40,147 nucleotides of DNA from a virus. The translations under genes and the position numbers were made by a program. Below, piece by piece: positions 28,566-37,616 of the stretch. How positions within the stretch are numbered: position 1 is the stretch's first letter; each line of letters starts with the position of its first letter. The notes under the pieces are model-generated. The model was not told the DNA's origin. It was given only the letters and a program-made list of their open reading frames with translations, and did no database searches. The DNA lies in IMG/VR virus record IMGVR_UViG_3300044729_000316, positions 1 through 40,147 of that record; one strand, written 5' to 3'.

Positions 28566-30919
28566 GGCATCTCCTTAATGATTAGGGCTGTTCTATTTAA
28601 AACAATTGTGTATGTGTCAGGCACTTGCTCTCTTGTAGTCCAATTGACAACTGGATTTTTGATGCGGATTGCGTCATACCCATTAGCCGTTGCCCACATG
28701 CTTGCGCTTTCATAAAAATCTTGTGGGTAGGAGTAATACAATTCTTTTTGCGCGGGTGTCATCAATCCTGTTCTTTGGAATTCTGCTTCTATGTCCTCCA
28801 GGTATGCAATTTTTGCGCGTGGATCTAAAGCGGCTTCTACGGTTTTGCCAAACGGAATGGGGTTTCCAACTCTGTCCTCTTTAGCAAATTTAAGAGCAGT
28901 TGCAGGTGAGTCAGCAAAATAAGTACCATCACCAAACAATCCGCGTCCAATGTACGGAGTATCCCCTGTAAGCAATTGCCCTACAAATTGATCTACCTGT
29001 TCAGCGGTATCTCCTGCAACACCTCTATGCAAAGGCATTGCTCCTGAGTCCAGGGCTTTTTTGTATTCTTCCGCTGAAACAACTCTAGGCTTTCCGTTAA
29101 AACCTTGTTCATCAAGTACCTTTTTAAGATACAAGTTTTCCCCATCAGGCCGCCACGGTACGCCTTCTTCTAACTGCAAAGCCTTATCAGGCGTAAAATA
29201 ACTAGCGGGTTTTTTAGCCGCCACATAACCAATTTTAGGCCCAACCACTTCAGGAACTTTCCACCCAAACTCTTTAGCCATAGCCTGTACAAGCAAGTTA
29301 GATGTTGTGCCATTTGTCCTGTAATACTCAGTAAACATTTCAGCATAAAATTCTTTAGTGTTTTCCGCTGAGTACCCACTCTTAAACGCACCAGGGTATT
29401 CCGCTTTAAGCCGTCTAATTGCATTTGTGCGTACAGCGTCTTGCGTACCGTTTGTAATGTCATCAAGCAAATGACCCCATTCATGTGCAATGGTGTATTC
29501 AAATTGTGTAGTGGCGGGCGTTACAGGCATCTTAAAAGTACCTTGTGCAGAAGCCTTCAAATCCGCATCTTTAATAATTTTAGGCACAACCCATAAATCT
29601 GACTTACCACCGTAAGCCCACCCAAATTTACCACTAGCATCTTTTTCAATGTGTACAACAGCGCGTGTTTTAGGGTTTGTTGCTTGTAATTTTTCTACTT
29701 CTTTAATAACTAATTTGCGTTCTGCATCAGTTAATTTCAAACCTGTACTAGAAAATTGCACTTCAAGCGGGCCGTTTTTGTAGATAACCGCTTTGTCAAT
29801 AAACAATTGATCTACTTTTTTAATCCTAGAACCAAAGAATGTTCTTTCAATTTGTTCTCTAGCCATAGGGAAAATTAAGGCTCTCCCCAACGCGCTTATG
29901 GCGGCTTGTCTATTAAGAGGTTGCGGCAAAATTTCCCATTGTCCAGGTACATACGGGCGCGCATCTAATGCTTCATACATGTCTAAGGCTTCATTAAGTG
30001 AACGGCCTTCTTGCAACGCGCTAACAATTTGCTCAATTTCTTCTTTAGGTGTTCTGAAAGTAGTGGCATCAGGGCCAAAATTAACAGGAGATGGAGGAAC
30101 AACCATTGTTGCGCCTGGGATCTCAGGTTCATCTTCCATACCTGGGATTACAGGTAGCAACACGCAACGGCAATGTGGGTGTGCAGGAGGTTGAGCGTCA
30201 CCTGATGCAAATGTTTGCCCAATAACGATTACTTGCCCATCATTCTTTGCGCACACATCACACGGATCAGATACCGCCCACTCCATCTTTTGTAGGCCAG
30301 CATCTTTGTAACGCTCAATAGTTGAGAATGACATAGCGCGGTTCTGTTCAGTAATAGCGATAGTTAGGGCGCGGCTAGGGCTTGCAACATGTTGCCCAAT
30401 CATTACGGCGGCGCTCTCAGCATCTAAACCAAGTGCAATTGAGTCAGAAAGAGCAGTGCCTAAATTTACAATTGTTTCTTTGTTAAACTTTTTGAAATAA
30501 CTAGCCCCACCTGTTGATTGCAGGTAAGCCTCAAATCCTTTAGTTGGGTTTAGCAAAAGAGCAGTGGCCTTGTCTCCTGGCTTCCAGTTATCCCAATTAA
30601 CTTCAATGTCATCAGCCTTGTTTGCGCGTTCAGTTTTCTTAATCCATTCATCAGCGGCGGCCTGTCCTAAAACATAAGCCTCTGCCCATGCGCGCATGAC
30701 TGTTTGGCGTAGGGGTTCATCATTGAGATACACATTAAGGATTAACCATGAGCGGGCGCGTGTGCGATCTTGCGTGGTGTTATCCGTAGGTTGCGGTTGA
30801 GTCTCCTGGTATTTGTCAAAGACTCGTTTGAAGTCTGTTACCTGGTGCAGTGCCGCTCTAATCTTCACCGCGTTCTTTGCCGCTATGCGCCCATCTGCCT
30901 TGAGAGCGCCCTCAATCAT
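28562..30919 (-). CDS. MuF head protein fused to zincin protease and ADP-ribosyltransferase-like domain
   Basis: 785 aa in three parts. (1) Residues 1-255: MuF-type minor head protein, ending in DPCDVCAKNDGQV (C220, C223) and AHPHCRCVLLPV (H247, C250, C252). (2) About 370-550: zincin-like metalloprotease, HEWGH at 479-483 and a downstream EFYAEMFTEYY (523-533) that could give the third zinc ligand. (3) About 590-785: ADP-ribosyltransferase-like, LHRGV (R632), GRGLFGDGTYFADS (658-671) and a late TREQV (E764). MuF proteins attach inside the capsid and can be injected with DNA; the added domains look like enzymatic cargo modifying host proteins. Known MuF toxins have a similar plan. Start overlaps the portal stop. 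Confidence 0.85.
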   Translation of the reverse strand: MIEGALKADGRIAAKNAVKIRAALHQVTDFKRVFDKYQETQPQPTDNTTQDRTRARSWLILNVYLNDEPLRQTVMRAWAEAYVLGQAAADEWIKKTERANKADDIEVNWDNWKPGDKATALLLNPTKGFEAYLQSTGGASYFKKFNKETIVNLGTALSDSIALGLDAESAAVMIGQHVASPSRALTIAITEQNRAMSFSTIERYKDAGLQKMEWAVSDPCDVCAKNDGQVIVIGQTFASGDAQPPAHPHCRCVLLPVIPGMEDEPEIPGATMVVPPSPVNFGPDATTFRTPKEEIEQIVSALQEGRSLNEALDMYEALDARPYVPGQWEILPQPLNRQAAISALGRALIFPMAREQIERTFFGSRIKKVDQLFIDKAVIYKNGPLEVQFSSTGLKLTDAERKLVIKEVEKLQATNPKTRAVVHIEKDASGKFGWAYGGKSDLWVVPKIIKDADLKASAQGTFKMPVTPATTQFEYTIAHEWGHLLDDITNGTQDAVRTNAIRRLKAEYPGAFKSGYSAENTKEFYAEMFTEYYRTNGTTSNLLVQAMAKEFGWKVPEVVGPKIGYVAAKKPASYFTPDKALQLEEGVPWRPDGENLYLKKVLDEQGFNGKPRVVSAEEYKKALDSGAMPLHRGVAGDTAEQVDQFVGQLLTGDTPYIGRGLFGDGTYFADSPATALKFAKEDRVGNPIPFGKTVEAALDPRAKIAYLEDIEAEFQRTGLMTPAQKELYYSYPQDFYESASMWATANGYDAIRIKNPVVNWTTREQVPDTYTIVLNRTALIIKEMP

Positions 30920-32763
30920 GTTAGATAAGCCTTAGCCAGCGCTCGCGCAGTATCTAAATCACCATCAAAAGCACAACGGTTGAGCGCATCTCCCACAATT
31001 GGATCAAGTGACTTGAACTCAAATAATCTTGCGCGCTTACCCTTAGCCGCCCATTTCATAAATGCTTTCACTTCAGTCACTTCATCTTCTTCAGGCTTTA
31101 CCTCTGTTGAAGGTTCTTGCTCAAGAGGATTAGGAGTTGTAGGCGCATCAGGTGTTGCATCAGGGCCACTTAATGTTGGCGCAACTGAAGCGGTAGCCGC
31201 ATCAATCAATCCATCAGGTGAGAATAAATAAACAGCGCCACCGCTTACAAGAATTGGCATGTCAGCCTGTGGTGTATCAAGTAACGGCAAACCAAGTTCT
31301 GATCTGCGTTCATTTACAGACTTACCCGCAGAGCGGATTTCAATCTCATTCTTACGCGCATTTTCTTCTGTGTCTCTGCGCTCTGATGTGAGCAACTTAA
31401 ACTCAAGTTCACGCGGCATACCTAAGTATGTGTAAGAAAGATTTGTAAGTTGCTTAGAAATCCAATTAGCAAGAGGCCCAATGCCTAACGCTTCTCCATT
31501 TTCTGCTTGTCCTTCTGAGAAACCAGCCCCACCTAATCCGCCTTTTGGTGAGAAACCAATTTCCGCAGGTTGTACGCCAAAGTGTCCGCAAATAGAAGTA
31601 ACTAAATAATCATCAAGTGTGTCTTTGAACTTCTCGCCATAACCTTCATTAACAATAGGTGTAAGACCCTTTGGCAATAAGCGAGCGCGTTTGCGTTGCT
31701 CTGTCTGTCCTGCAAGATCATCATTAAGAATACGCTCATAAGCAAGCAAGAGGTCAGGGTTAGTTCCCCAATCCTCATCAGTTGTAAACATGAGTTCGGG
31801 CATTACACCATCTGTGTACTCTGCTCTGATCCATTGTTGGCGGCGCAAATAAATGTCAGCAAGTGGTAGCGCTCGCTCTACTGGGCTAAACCCGTAAACA
31901 GTTGTTGAGCGGCGATTGCGTACCATGTAAGCCAATTGATCAGATGTAAATTCACCATCTGCTTTTGGATCTTCTTCTGTTGCGGCAAACTCTGAGCGTG
32001 GGAAACCATAAAGGATCTGTTGGAACGCCGCGTTAGGTGACATTGGGCGCATACCGCGGTCATCAATAAGTGGCTTGATTGTTGAGCCATCAAGAATTTG
32101 AAAACCATAAAGATCTCCGCCTACTGTTGGCTGTGGGTAAACAGCCAGCGCATCAATTACAAGAATGTCCTCAATTGCAATGTTAATCCAGTCGTTCCAT
32201 GTGTAACCATTTGCCTTGTCAGGGTTTTCCCAAAACTCACGCAAGCGGTTGATTTCATCTGTGTACTTTTCGCGGGCTTTAGCCATAGCGCGCACATGAT
32301 CGCCGCCTGACTCTGCCGCAATTTTTTCTGATGCGTCTGAACCAAGCACAATGTCAAAATCTAAACCATTCATTTTTGCTTTAGTTACTTCAATGCAACG
32401 GCGCAAAATGTCAATGCTATCTGCCGCGTCTCGTAATGTTGAGAATGGAACTAAGCGCGTTGGAACAATGTTGATGTTCTGAGCAACCTGGTACTCATAA
32501 CGGCGTGGTTCAGGGCGGCCTGTTAATGGATTGATTGGGTTAATCGCACCAGGGATAATTGGATTGCCTGGGCCAAATGGAACTGTTGCGCTAAATGGTG
32601 CGCGTGGGAGTGCGACATTGTTGCCGTATGTCTGTTGCATTGCTAAACCGCTTTGCGCCATCAATGCGTCAGTGCCAACTGTTGTAGCACCCGCAGGCAG
32701 GTTAGGGCCTTTTTCAATGTCTTGAGTTGCTAATGCTCTTGCGATACGGTCACGCAGACCCAT
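30916..32763 (-). CDS. Portal protein
   Basis: 615 aa. Typical features: RRYEYQVAQNINIVPTRLVP, RCIEVTKAKMNGLDFDIV, an active WENPDKANGYTWNDWINIAI, GDLYGFQILDGSTIKPLIDD, VYGFSPVERALPLADIYLRR, FGVQPAEIGFSPKGGLGGAG and the C-terminal ERRSELGLPLLDTPQADMPI. The dodecameric portal is the entry for DNA and the seat of the terminase. The gene is divergent from the plus-strand cassette. Confidence 0.92.
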   Translation of the reverse strand: MGLRDRIARALATQDIEKGPNLPAGATTVGTDALMAQSGLAMQQTYGNNVALPRAPFSATVPFGPGNPIIPGAINPINPLTGRPEPRRYEYQVAQNINIVPTRLVPFSTLRDAADSIDILRRCIEVTKAKMNGLDFDIVLGSDASEKIAAESGGDHVRAMAKAREKYTDEINRLREFWENPDKANGYTWNDWINIAIEDILVIDALAVYPQPTVGGDLYGFQILDGSTIKPLIDDRGMRPMSPNAAFQQILYGFPRSEFAATEEDPKADGEFTSDQLAYMVRNRRSTTVYGFSPVERALPLADIYLRRQQWIRAEYTDGVMPELMFTTDEDWGTNPDLLLAYERILNDDLAGQTEQRKRARLLPKGLTPIVNEGYGEKFKDTLDDYLVTSICGHFGVQPAEIGFSPKGGLGGAGFSEGQAENGEALGIGPLANWISKQLTNLSYTYLGMPRELEFKLLTSERRDTEENARKNEIEIRSAGKSVNERRSELGLPLLDTPQADMPILVSGGAVYLFSPDGLIDAATASVAPTLSGPDATPDAPTTPNPLEQEPSTEVKPEEDEVTEVKAFMKWAAKGKRARLFEFKSLDPIVGDALNRCAFDGDLDTARALAKAYLT

Positions 32764-32833
32764 GCGTATCTCCCTTGTTATGCCTCTTGTAAATCAGGCG
32801 TGTTGCAATGATAGCGATTTTCTGAACATCATG

Positions 32834-32839
32834 TATTGT
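32834..32839 (+). promoter_or_regulatory. Candidate leaderless -10 box (TATTGT)
   Basis: TATTGT fits the TAnnnT core and ends 7 bases before the ATG at 32847. The AAGGA in between is too close to the ATG for a normal SD. The 83-bp gap to the portal gene holds no other clear promoter. Confidence 0.35.
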
Positions 32840-32846
32840 AAGGATT

Positions 32847-33848
32847 ATGAACTTAGTAGAGAAGGCAGTTCAACACGGTGGCAAACTTGCGCCCCTGGTG
32901 ATCCCTCACGGATTAACTAGCGGCACTGGGCTAATGAACCCATCAATTTTTATTGATGACAAAGGCAACATTCTTGTGAACTTACGCCATGTTAATTACA
33001 CGCTGTACCACGCAGAAAATGAGCAGAAGTTTCCTAGCCGATTTGGGCCACTGTCATACCTGCACCCTGAGAAGGATCGCCGCTTAGTTACGGTCAATTA
33101 CTTGTGCCGCCTCAATGATGATCTTGAGATGACTCACCACGCCAAAGTGGATACATCTGAATTAGATGTTGAACCTATTTGGGAGTTTGTGGGTGAAGAA
33201 GATTGCCGCGTAGTTCAGTGGCTAGATGATTATTACCTGGTGGGAGTGCGTAGAGACACCACAACCAACGGTGTAGGCCGTATGGAGTACAGCCGTATTG
33301 AGATTGACTGGGATAAATGGGCAGTCAAAGAGGTCAGGCGTGTGCGTATTAAAGCCCCTGCTCCAAACACTTCTTACTGTGAGAAGAATTGGATACCTGT
33401 CCTTGATAAGCCTTACCACTTTATCAAATGGACAATGCCAACAGAATTAGTTTATGCCAACCCCATCAGTGGAGAGTGTGAGCAGGTATTTCATAAGCCA
33501 ACAGCGCCAGCGCCTAAAGATCAGCGCGGATCTAGCCAGGTCATACGGTGGGGCAACATGTACATCTCAATTACCCATGAGGTTGATCTATTCAAAAATT
33601 ATCTTCAGCAAAAAGATGCCATCTACCGTCACCGCTTAGTTGTGTGGGATCAAGAATTAAATGTTGTAGGACTAAGTAAGGAATTCTCATTCTTAGATGC
33701 TCGCGTTGAGTTCTGTGTAGGTGCGGCAGTCCATAACGGCAACCTTTTGGTGTCATTTGGCTTCCAGGATAACGCCGCTTTTGTCTTGCAAGTACCTGGT
33801 GCAGTAGTGGAAGATTTAATTATGGAGGCACTGGCGTATGAAAATTGA
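32847..33848 (+). CDS. GH130-like beta-propeller, glycan-active
   Basis: 333 aa. The pattern of five-bladed propellers of the GH130/GH43/GH32 superfamily is visible: GLMNPSIFIDDKGNILVNLR near residue 28, EEDCRVVQWLDDYYLVGVRR near 117, YCEKNWIPVLDKPYHFIKW near 178, GSSQVIRWGNMYISITHE near 228 and RVEFCVGAAVHNGNLLVSFG near 287. The order and phrases (EKNW, EFCVG-A-HNG-LL-SFG) resemble mannoside phosphorylases and related enzymes found with glycosyltransferase genes. A predicted E/D catalytic residue cannot be fixed from sequence alone. First gene of the plus-strand cassette. Confidence 0.7.
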   Translation: MNLVEKAVQHGGKLAPLVIPHGLTSGTGLMNPSIFIDDKGNILVNLRHVNYTLYHAENEQKFPSRFGPLSYLHPEKDRRLVTVNYLCRLNDDLEMTHHAKVDTSELDVEPIWEFVGEEDCRVVQWLDDYYLVGVRRDTTTNGVGRMEYSRIEIDWDKWAVKEVRRVRIKAPAPNTSYCEKNWIPVLDKPYHFIKWTMPTELVYANPISGECEQVFHKPTAPAPKDQRGSSQVIRWGNMYISITHEVDLFKNYLQQKDAIYRHRLVVWDQELNVVGLSKEFSFLDARVEFCVGAAVHNGNLLVSFGFQDNAAFVLQVPGAVVEDLIMEALAYEN

Positions 33849-34401
33849 GCAATTAGTTGTAGAACTATCTAAAGATCCATTCAATCCAGCGCTCAATTTT
33901 GATGTAGCCGTTGAGTACGAGAGACAAAACCAAACAGCATCAGCCGTTTCTTTCTATTTGCGTACCGCTGAATACGGCCATGAGACACACCCCACCCTGG
34001 TTTATGCGTCACTTCTTAAAGCGGCCCATTGTTTTGATGACCAAAATGACCGCCAGGCCACTGTGAGTAACTGTTTATTGCAGGCCGTTGCTTATCTGCC
34101 ATACCGCCCTGAAGGTTATTTTCTTTTAGCGCAGTTTCATGAGCGTTTAGCGCAATGGCAGGAGTGTTACACCTGGGCAAACATTGGATTGCACAATCAT
34201 CTTCATTCACCGCTTCCTGTTCATGTGGGTTATGAAGGCAATTATGTATTGCTGTTTGAAAAGGCTGTGAGTGCCTGGTGGATAGGGCGCAAAGATGAAA
34301 GTCTTGAATTGCTCAAGCGTTTAGAACAAATGGACATTGATCCAGGGTACAAATCCGCAGTGCAACATAACCTTGAAAGGATAGGCAATGCTTCTGTTTG
34401 A
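33838..34401 (+). CDS. TPR-like protein of glycosyltransferase-tail type
   Basis: 187 aa, helical repeats (NPALNFDVAVEYERQNQTAS, AVSFYLRTAEYGHETHPTLV, RPEGYFLLAQFHERLAQWQE, YEGNYVLLFEKAVSAWWIGR). In many aquatic phage and bacterial proteins this TPR set forms the C-terminal part of glycosyltransferases; here it is a separate gene with no GT domain. GGAGG precedes the ATG, which overlaps the propeller gene by 11 bases. Probably a scaffold binding the partner enzymes. Confidence 0.65.
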   Translation: MKIEQLVVELSKDPFNPALNFDVAVEYERQNQTASAVSFYLRTAEYGHETHPTLVYASLLKAAHCFDDQNDRQATVSNCLLQAVAYLPYRPEGYFLLAQFHERLAQWQECYTWANIGLHNHLHSPLPVHVGYEGNYVLLFEKAVSAWWIGRKDESLELLKRLEQMDIDPGYKSAVQHNLERIGNASV

Positions 34402-35062
34402 TGTAGGGGCTAACCGTGGTGATGCAACACTTGCAGGATTAGAGCAGGAATACCGCGTAATAGCCTTAGAAGCCGCTCCACGCGTGTTTTCAGAGTTGGT
34501 TAAGAACTTTATCTACCACCCTGATGTTGTGCCTCTTAAAATGGCAGTTAGTGACAAAGATGGTGAACGCTTAAAGTTTTATGAAGCAGATGAAGATGGC
34601 CTTAGTTCGCTCAGCAAAGACTGGCTAACCAAAGATGGTATGCCATACAAAGGCAAGCCTCACCGTGAAGTAGAAGTAAACACAATCACCATTGACACCC
34701 TTGCAGATACATACGGCAACCCTGATTTAATCAAGATTGATGTTGAAGGTGCAGAGTGGCAAGTGATGAAAGGCATGACCCGCCATTACGGGGGCATGAT
34801 TTGCTTTGAGTGGACATTTGAAACCATGCACCAGCATGAAGATCAGTTAGATTATTTATTTACATTGGGATACAGAGAAGTAGCCGCTCAATACATTGTG
34901 AACCATTTGCAAGAGCCTGATGATTGGGGCAACATGCAATCAAACAACACCAATCAATTAAACGCCTGGCATCAACTTACATCTGATGCGTGGATAGACG
35001 GCGGTTGGAAAGTAGCCAACCTGCGCCCTACCGCAGATGTAGGTATGTTGTGGGTTAGGTAA
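34388..35062 (+). CDS. FkbM-family SAM-dependent methyltransferase
   Basis: 224 aa. LLFDVGANRGDATLAGL (SAM-binding loop, residues 2-18), VIALEAAPRVFSELVKNF (acidic residue for ribose), DLIKIDVEGAEWQVMKGM near 117 and a C-terminal ICFEWTFETMHQHEDQ are typical of FkbM enzymes, usually O-methyltransferases on sugars or polyketides. GAAAGGATAGG precedes the ATG, overlapping the TPR gene. Tail to tail with the collagen fibre (8-base overlap), so the cassette may methylate a sugar on that fibre or on host glycans. Confidence 0.85.
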   Translation: MLLFDVGANRGDATLAGLEQEYRVIALEAAPRVFSELVKNFIYHPDVVPLKMAVSDKDGERLKFYEADEDGLSSLSKDWLTKDGMPYKGKPHREVEVNTITIDTLADTYGNPDLIKIDVEGAEWQVMKGMTRHYGGMICFEWTFETMHQHEDQLDYLFTLGYREVAAQYIVNHLQEPDDWGNMQSNNTNQLNAWHQLTSDAWIDGGWKVANLRPTADVGMLWVR

Positions 35063-37616
35063 TGTCTCCCACAATTGTGAATAGGTTTGATGCTCCATTA
35101 GTACAAAGAATTGATGCGGCACTGTACTGAACGCGTAATGCAGGGCTTGCAGATCCGTTTGATGTAAATGTAACACCGCTTGCCACGATAGAAACCGCGC
35201 CTGCGCCAGTACGCTGTACATAAATAACTTGTCCAGTGCTAAATGTTCCTGAAGGAACAGTGATGTTTGCAGTACCGCTCTGCGTAACCCACTTGTTTAC
35301 ATCTCCTGCAACCAATGTGTAAGCAGTTGATTGCGCATTAAATGTAACGGTTGGAAGCGTTCCAGTAGTTCCTTGTGTACCCAAAGTTCCTTGCAAACCT
35401 TGTGTTCCAGTTAATCCCTGAAGTCCAGTTGTGCCTTGAACACCCTGAGTACCCTGTGTTCCCTGGCTACCTGTTGTTCCTTGAGTTCCAGTAGCGCCCT
35501 GAATTCCAGTAGTTCCTTGCGTTCCTTGAATACCAGTCTCACCAGTAGTTCCCTGTGTACCAGTTAAGCCTTGAGTTCCAGTAGTACCCTGAATTCCATC
35601 AAGCCCCTGAGATCCAGTTGTTCCCTGAATTCCCTCAAGCCCCTGAGTACCTTGCGTACCCGTAATTCCTTGCAGTCCAGTAATACCCTGAGTGCCATCT
35701 GTACCTTGAGTACCAGTTGTACCCTGCGCACCATTAACGCCGTCAGTACCTTGAGATCCAGTAACACCCTGCAATCCCTCAAGTCCTTGAGTGCCTTGCG
35801 TACCTTGTGTGCCAGTAATTCCCTGGCTACCAGTAACTCCTTGCAACCCTTCAGTACCTTGAGTTCCTTGCAAGCCTTCTAAGCCCTGCGCACCAGTTGT
35901 TCCCTGCGTTCCATCAAGGCCTTGAATTCCCTCTAAGCCTTGCGCGCCAGTAGTTCCTTGAATACCGTCTAAACCTTGTGATCCAGTTTGTCCTTGAGAA
36001 CCAGTTACACCCTGAACTCCTTGAGTACCCTGCAAACCTTCAACGCCTTGTGCGCCAGTTGTACCCTGCGCGCCAACAAGTCCTTGAGTTCCAGTTGTAC
36101 CTTGTAAACCTTCAGTTCCTTGAACACCCTGCAAGCCCTGAGTACCTTGCGCGCCTGTCGTACCCTGCGCACCTGTTGTTCCTTGAACACCAACGCTTTG
36201 AGTAATAAGAGAAAGTTGATCATTATTACCAAACCCTGTTGTACCTGTTCCGCTTGATGCAAGAAGTGTTACAGGAAAAGTGAAATAACTATTAGGAACA
36301 GATGAAGGTGTGCCATTTACTTGCCATTCTTGATAATTGTTAGAGTCAGTTCTATCTTGAATAAAGAAAATGTCATTATCTTTAATGTTTGCTAATAGAA
36401 AATCAATGTCCACATTGAAATCTGTTAAATGAGATACATAAATGTTTGTTGCAGAAGTTTGTGTAGCGTTATCCCACCTAATGTAACCAGCGGTAGGTGC
36501 GGGTGCTTGTGAGTTAGTATCTGCTTCATACTCAAAAATAGATGATGATGTACCGCTTGCACCAGTATTACCCTGCACACCCTGAATACCATCTAAGCCT
36601 TGAACACCCTGGCTACCAATAGTTCCCTGAACGCCTTGTGTTCCCTGCGCTCCATCTGTTCCCTGAATTCCATCAAGTCCTTGAGAACCTGTTGTGCCTT
36701 GTAAGCCAGTTAAACCCTGCGCCCCTGTTGAGCCTTGAATACCTGTTAAACCTTGTGTTCCATCAGTTCCTTGAGCGCCTATTGTTCCTTGCGCGCCCGT
36801 AGTTCCTTGAACACCAGTTAATCCTTGTGTTCCGTCATGGCCCTGAATTCCTTGTGTTCCTTGCGCACCAGTTAAACCTTGTACGCCAGTAATACCTTGA
36901 ACACCCTGCGCTCCTGTTGTTCCTTGTGAACCAGTATCGCCAACAGCGCCTTGAGATCCAGTTAAACCTTGAGATCCTGTTGTTCCTTGTGTTCCAGGAT
37001 TTCCAACATTACCAAGTAAGCCCTGCACACCCTGCGTTCCCTGTGTGCCTTGAATTCCTGTTACGCCTTGTGTACCTGTCGCGCCCTGAGTTCCGTTTGT
37101 GCCAGTTATGCCTTGCGCACCAATAGAACCTTGAATACCAAGCAAGCCCTGTGTACCAGTTGCTCCTTGTGTACCCGTAATACCTTGCGCACCATTAGTT
37201 CCTTGTACGCCAACTAAACCCTGTGTACCTGTTGCACCCTGTACGCCTTCAACTCCCTGCGCTCCTGATGTGCCTTGTGTTCCGTTAATTCCTTGAACAC
37301 CAAATGCGCCTTGAATACCAGTTTGGCCTTGAATACCTGTTGTGCCTTGTGCGCCCTGTACACCTTGCAAACCATTTGTACCTTGAACACCAGTTAGTCC
37401 TTGTGGGCCTTCTAAGCCCTGTGTTCCTTGTGCCTGATTAAATCCGCCACCTTGTAAACCTTGTGTACCTTGCGTACCTTGAGCAGAGAAGTTACCTGCA
37501 ATGCCTTGAATACCTTGAGCGCCTTGTTGCCCCATAGGGCCAGGTGTAACAACAATGACATTTGGAGTTCCAACAGGGTTTGGATTATTCAAAAAGTTAT
37601 TTGGGTTGTATGTCAT
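35055..37616 (-). CDS. Collagen-like tail fibre
   Basis: 853 aa. Residues about 27-354 and 476-752 are Gly-x-Y triplets, mostly G-[TLIVA]-Q with G-x-T also frequent and hardly any Pro; a globular insert of about 120 residues (355-474, IFEYEADTNSQAPAPTAGYI and NIYVSHLTDFNVDIDFLLAN) separates them. The last 97 residues (TVTFNAQSTAYTLVAGDVNK to RVQYSAASILCTNG...VGDIT) form a beta-type tip similar to that of 15651-16547. A triple helix is expected. The abundant Gln/Thr triplets replace Pro, as in other phage collagens. Thr in G-x-T triplets could be sugar-attachment sites. Confidence 0.88.
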   Translation of the reverse strand: MTYNPNNFLNNPNPVGTPNVIVVTPGPMGQQGAQGIQGIAGNFSAQGTQGTQGLQGGGFNQAQGTQGLEGPQGLTGVQGTNGLQGVQGAQGTTGIQGQTGIQGAFGVQGINGTQGTSGAQGVEGVQGATGTQGLVGVQGTNGAQGITGTQGATGTQGLLGIQGSIGAQGITGTNGTQGATGTQGVTGIQGTQGTQGVQGLLGNVGNPGTQGTTGSQGLTGSQGAVGDTGSQGTTGAQGVQGITGVQGLTGAQGTQGIQGHDGTQGLTGVQGTTGAQGTIGAQGTDGTQGLTGIQGSTGAQGLTGLQGTTGSQGLDGIQGTDGAQGTQGVQGTIGSQGVQGLDGIQGVQGNTGASGTSSSIFEYEADTNSQAPAPTAGYIRWDNATQTSATNIYVSHLTDFNVDIDFLLANIKDNDIFFIQDRTDSNNYQEWQVNGTPSSVPNSYFTFPVTLLASSGTGTTGFGNNDQLSLITQSVGVQGTTGAQGTTGAQGTQGLQGVQGTEGLQGTTGTQGLVGAQGTTGAQGVEGLQGTQGVQGVTGSQGQTGSQGLDGIQGTTGAQGLEGIQGLDGTQGTTGAQGLEGLQGTQGTEGLQGVTGSQGITGTQGTQGTQGLEGLQGVTGSQGTDGVNGAQGTTGTQGTDGTQGITGLQGITGTQGTQGLEGIQGTTGSQGLDGIQGTTGTQGLTGTQGTTGETGIQGTQGTTGIQGATGTQGTTGSQGTQGTQGVQGTTGLQGLTGTQGLQGTLGTQGTTGTLPTVTFNAQSTAYTLVAGDVNKWVTQSGTANITVPSGTFSTGQVIYVQRTGAGAVSIVASGVTFTSNGSASPALRVQYSAASILCTNGASNLFTIVGDIT

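Noticed and set aside
35390-37500. Dense short repeats that could suggest a CRISPR array or satellite DNA
   Set aside because: They follow codon triplets of one long open frame encoding Gly-x-Gln repeats; no fixed-length spacers.
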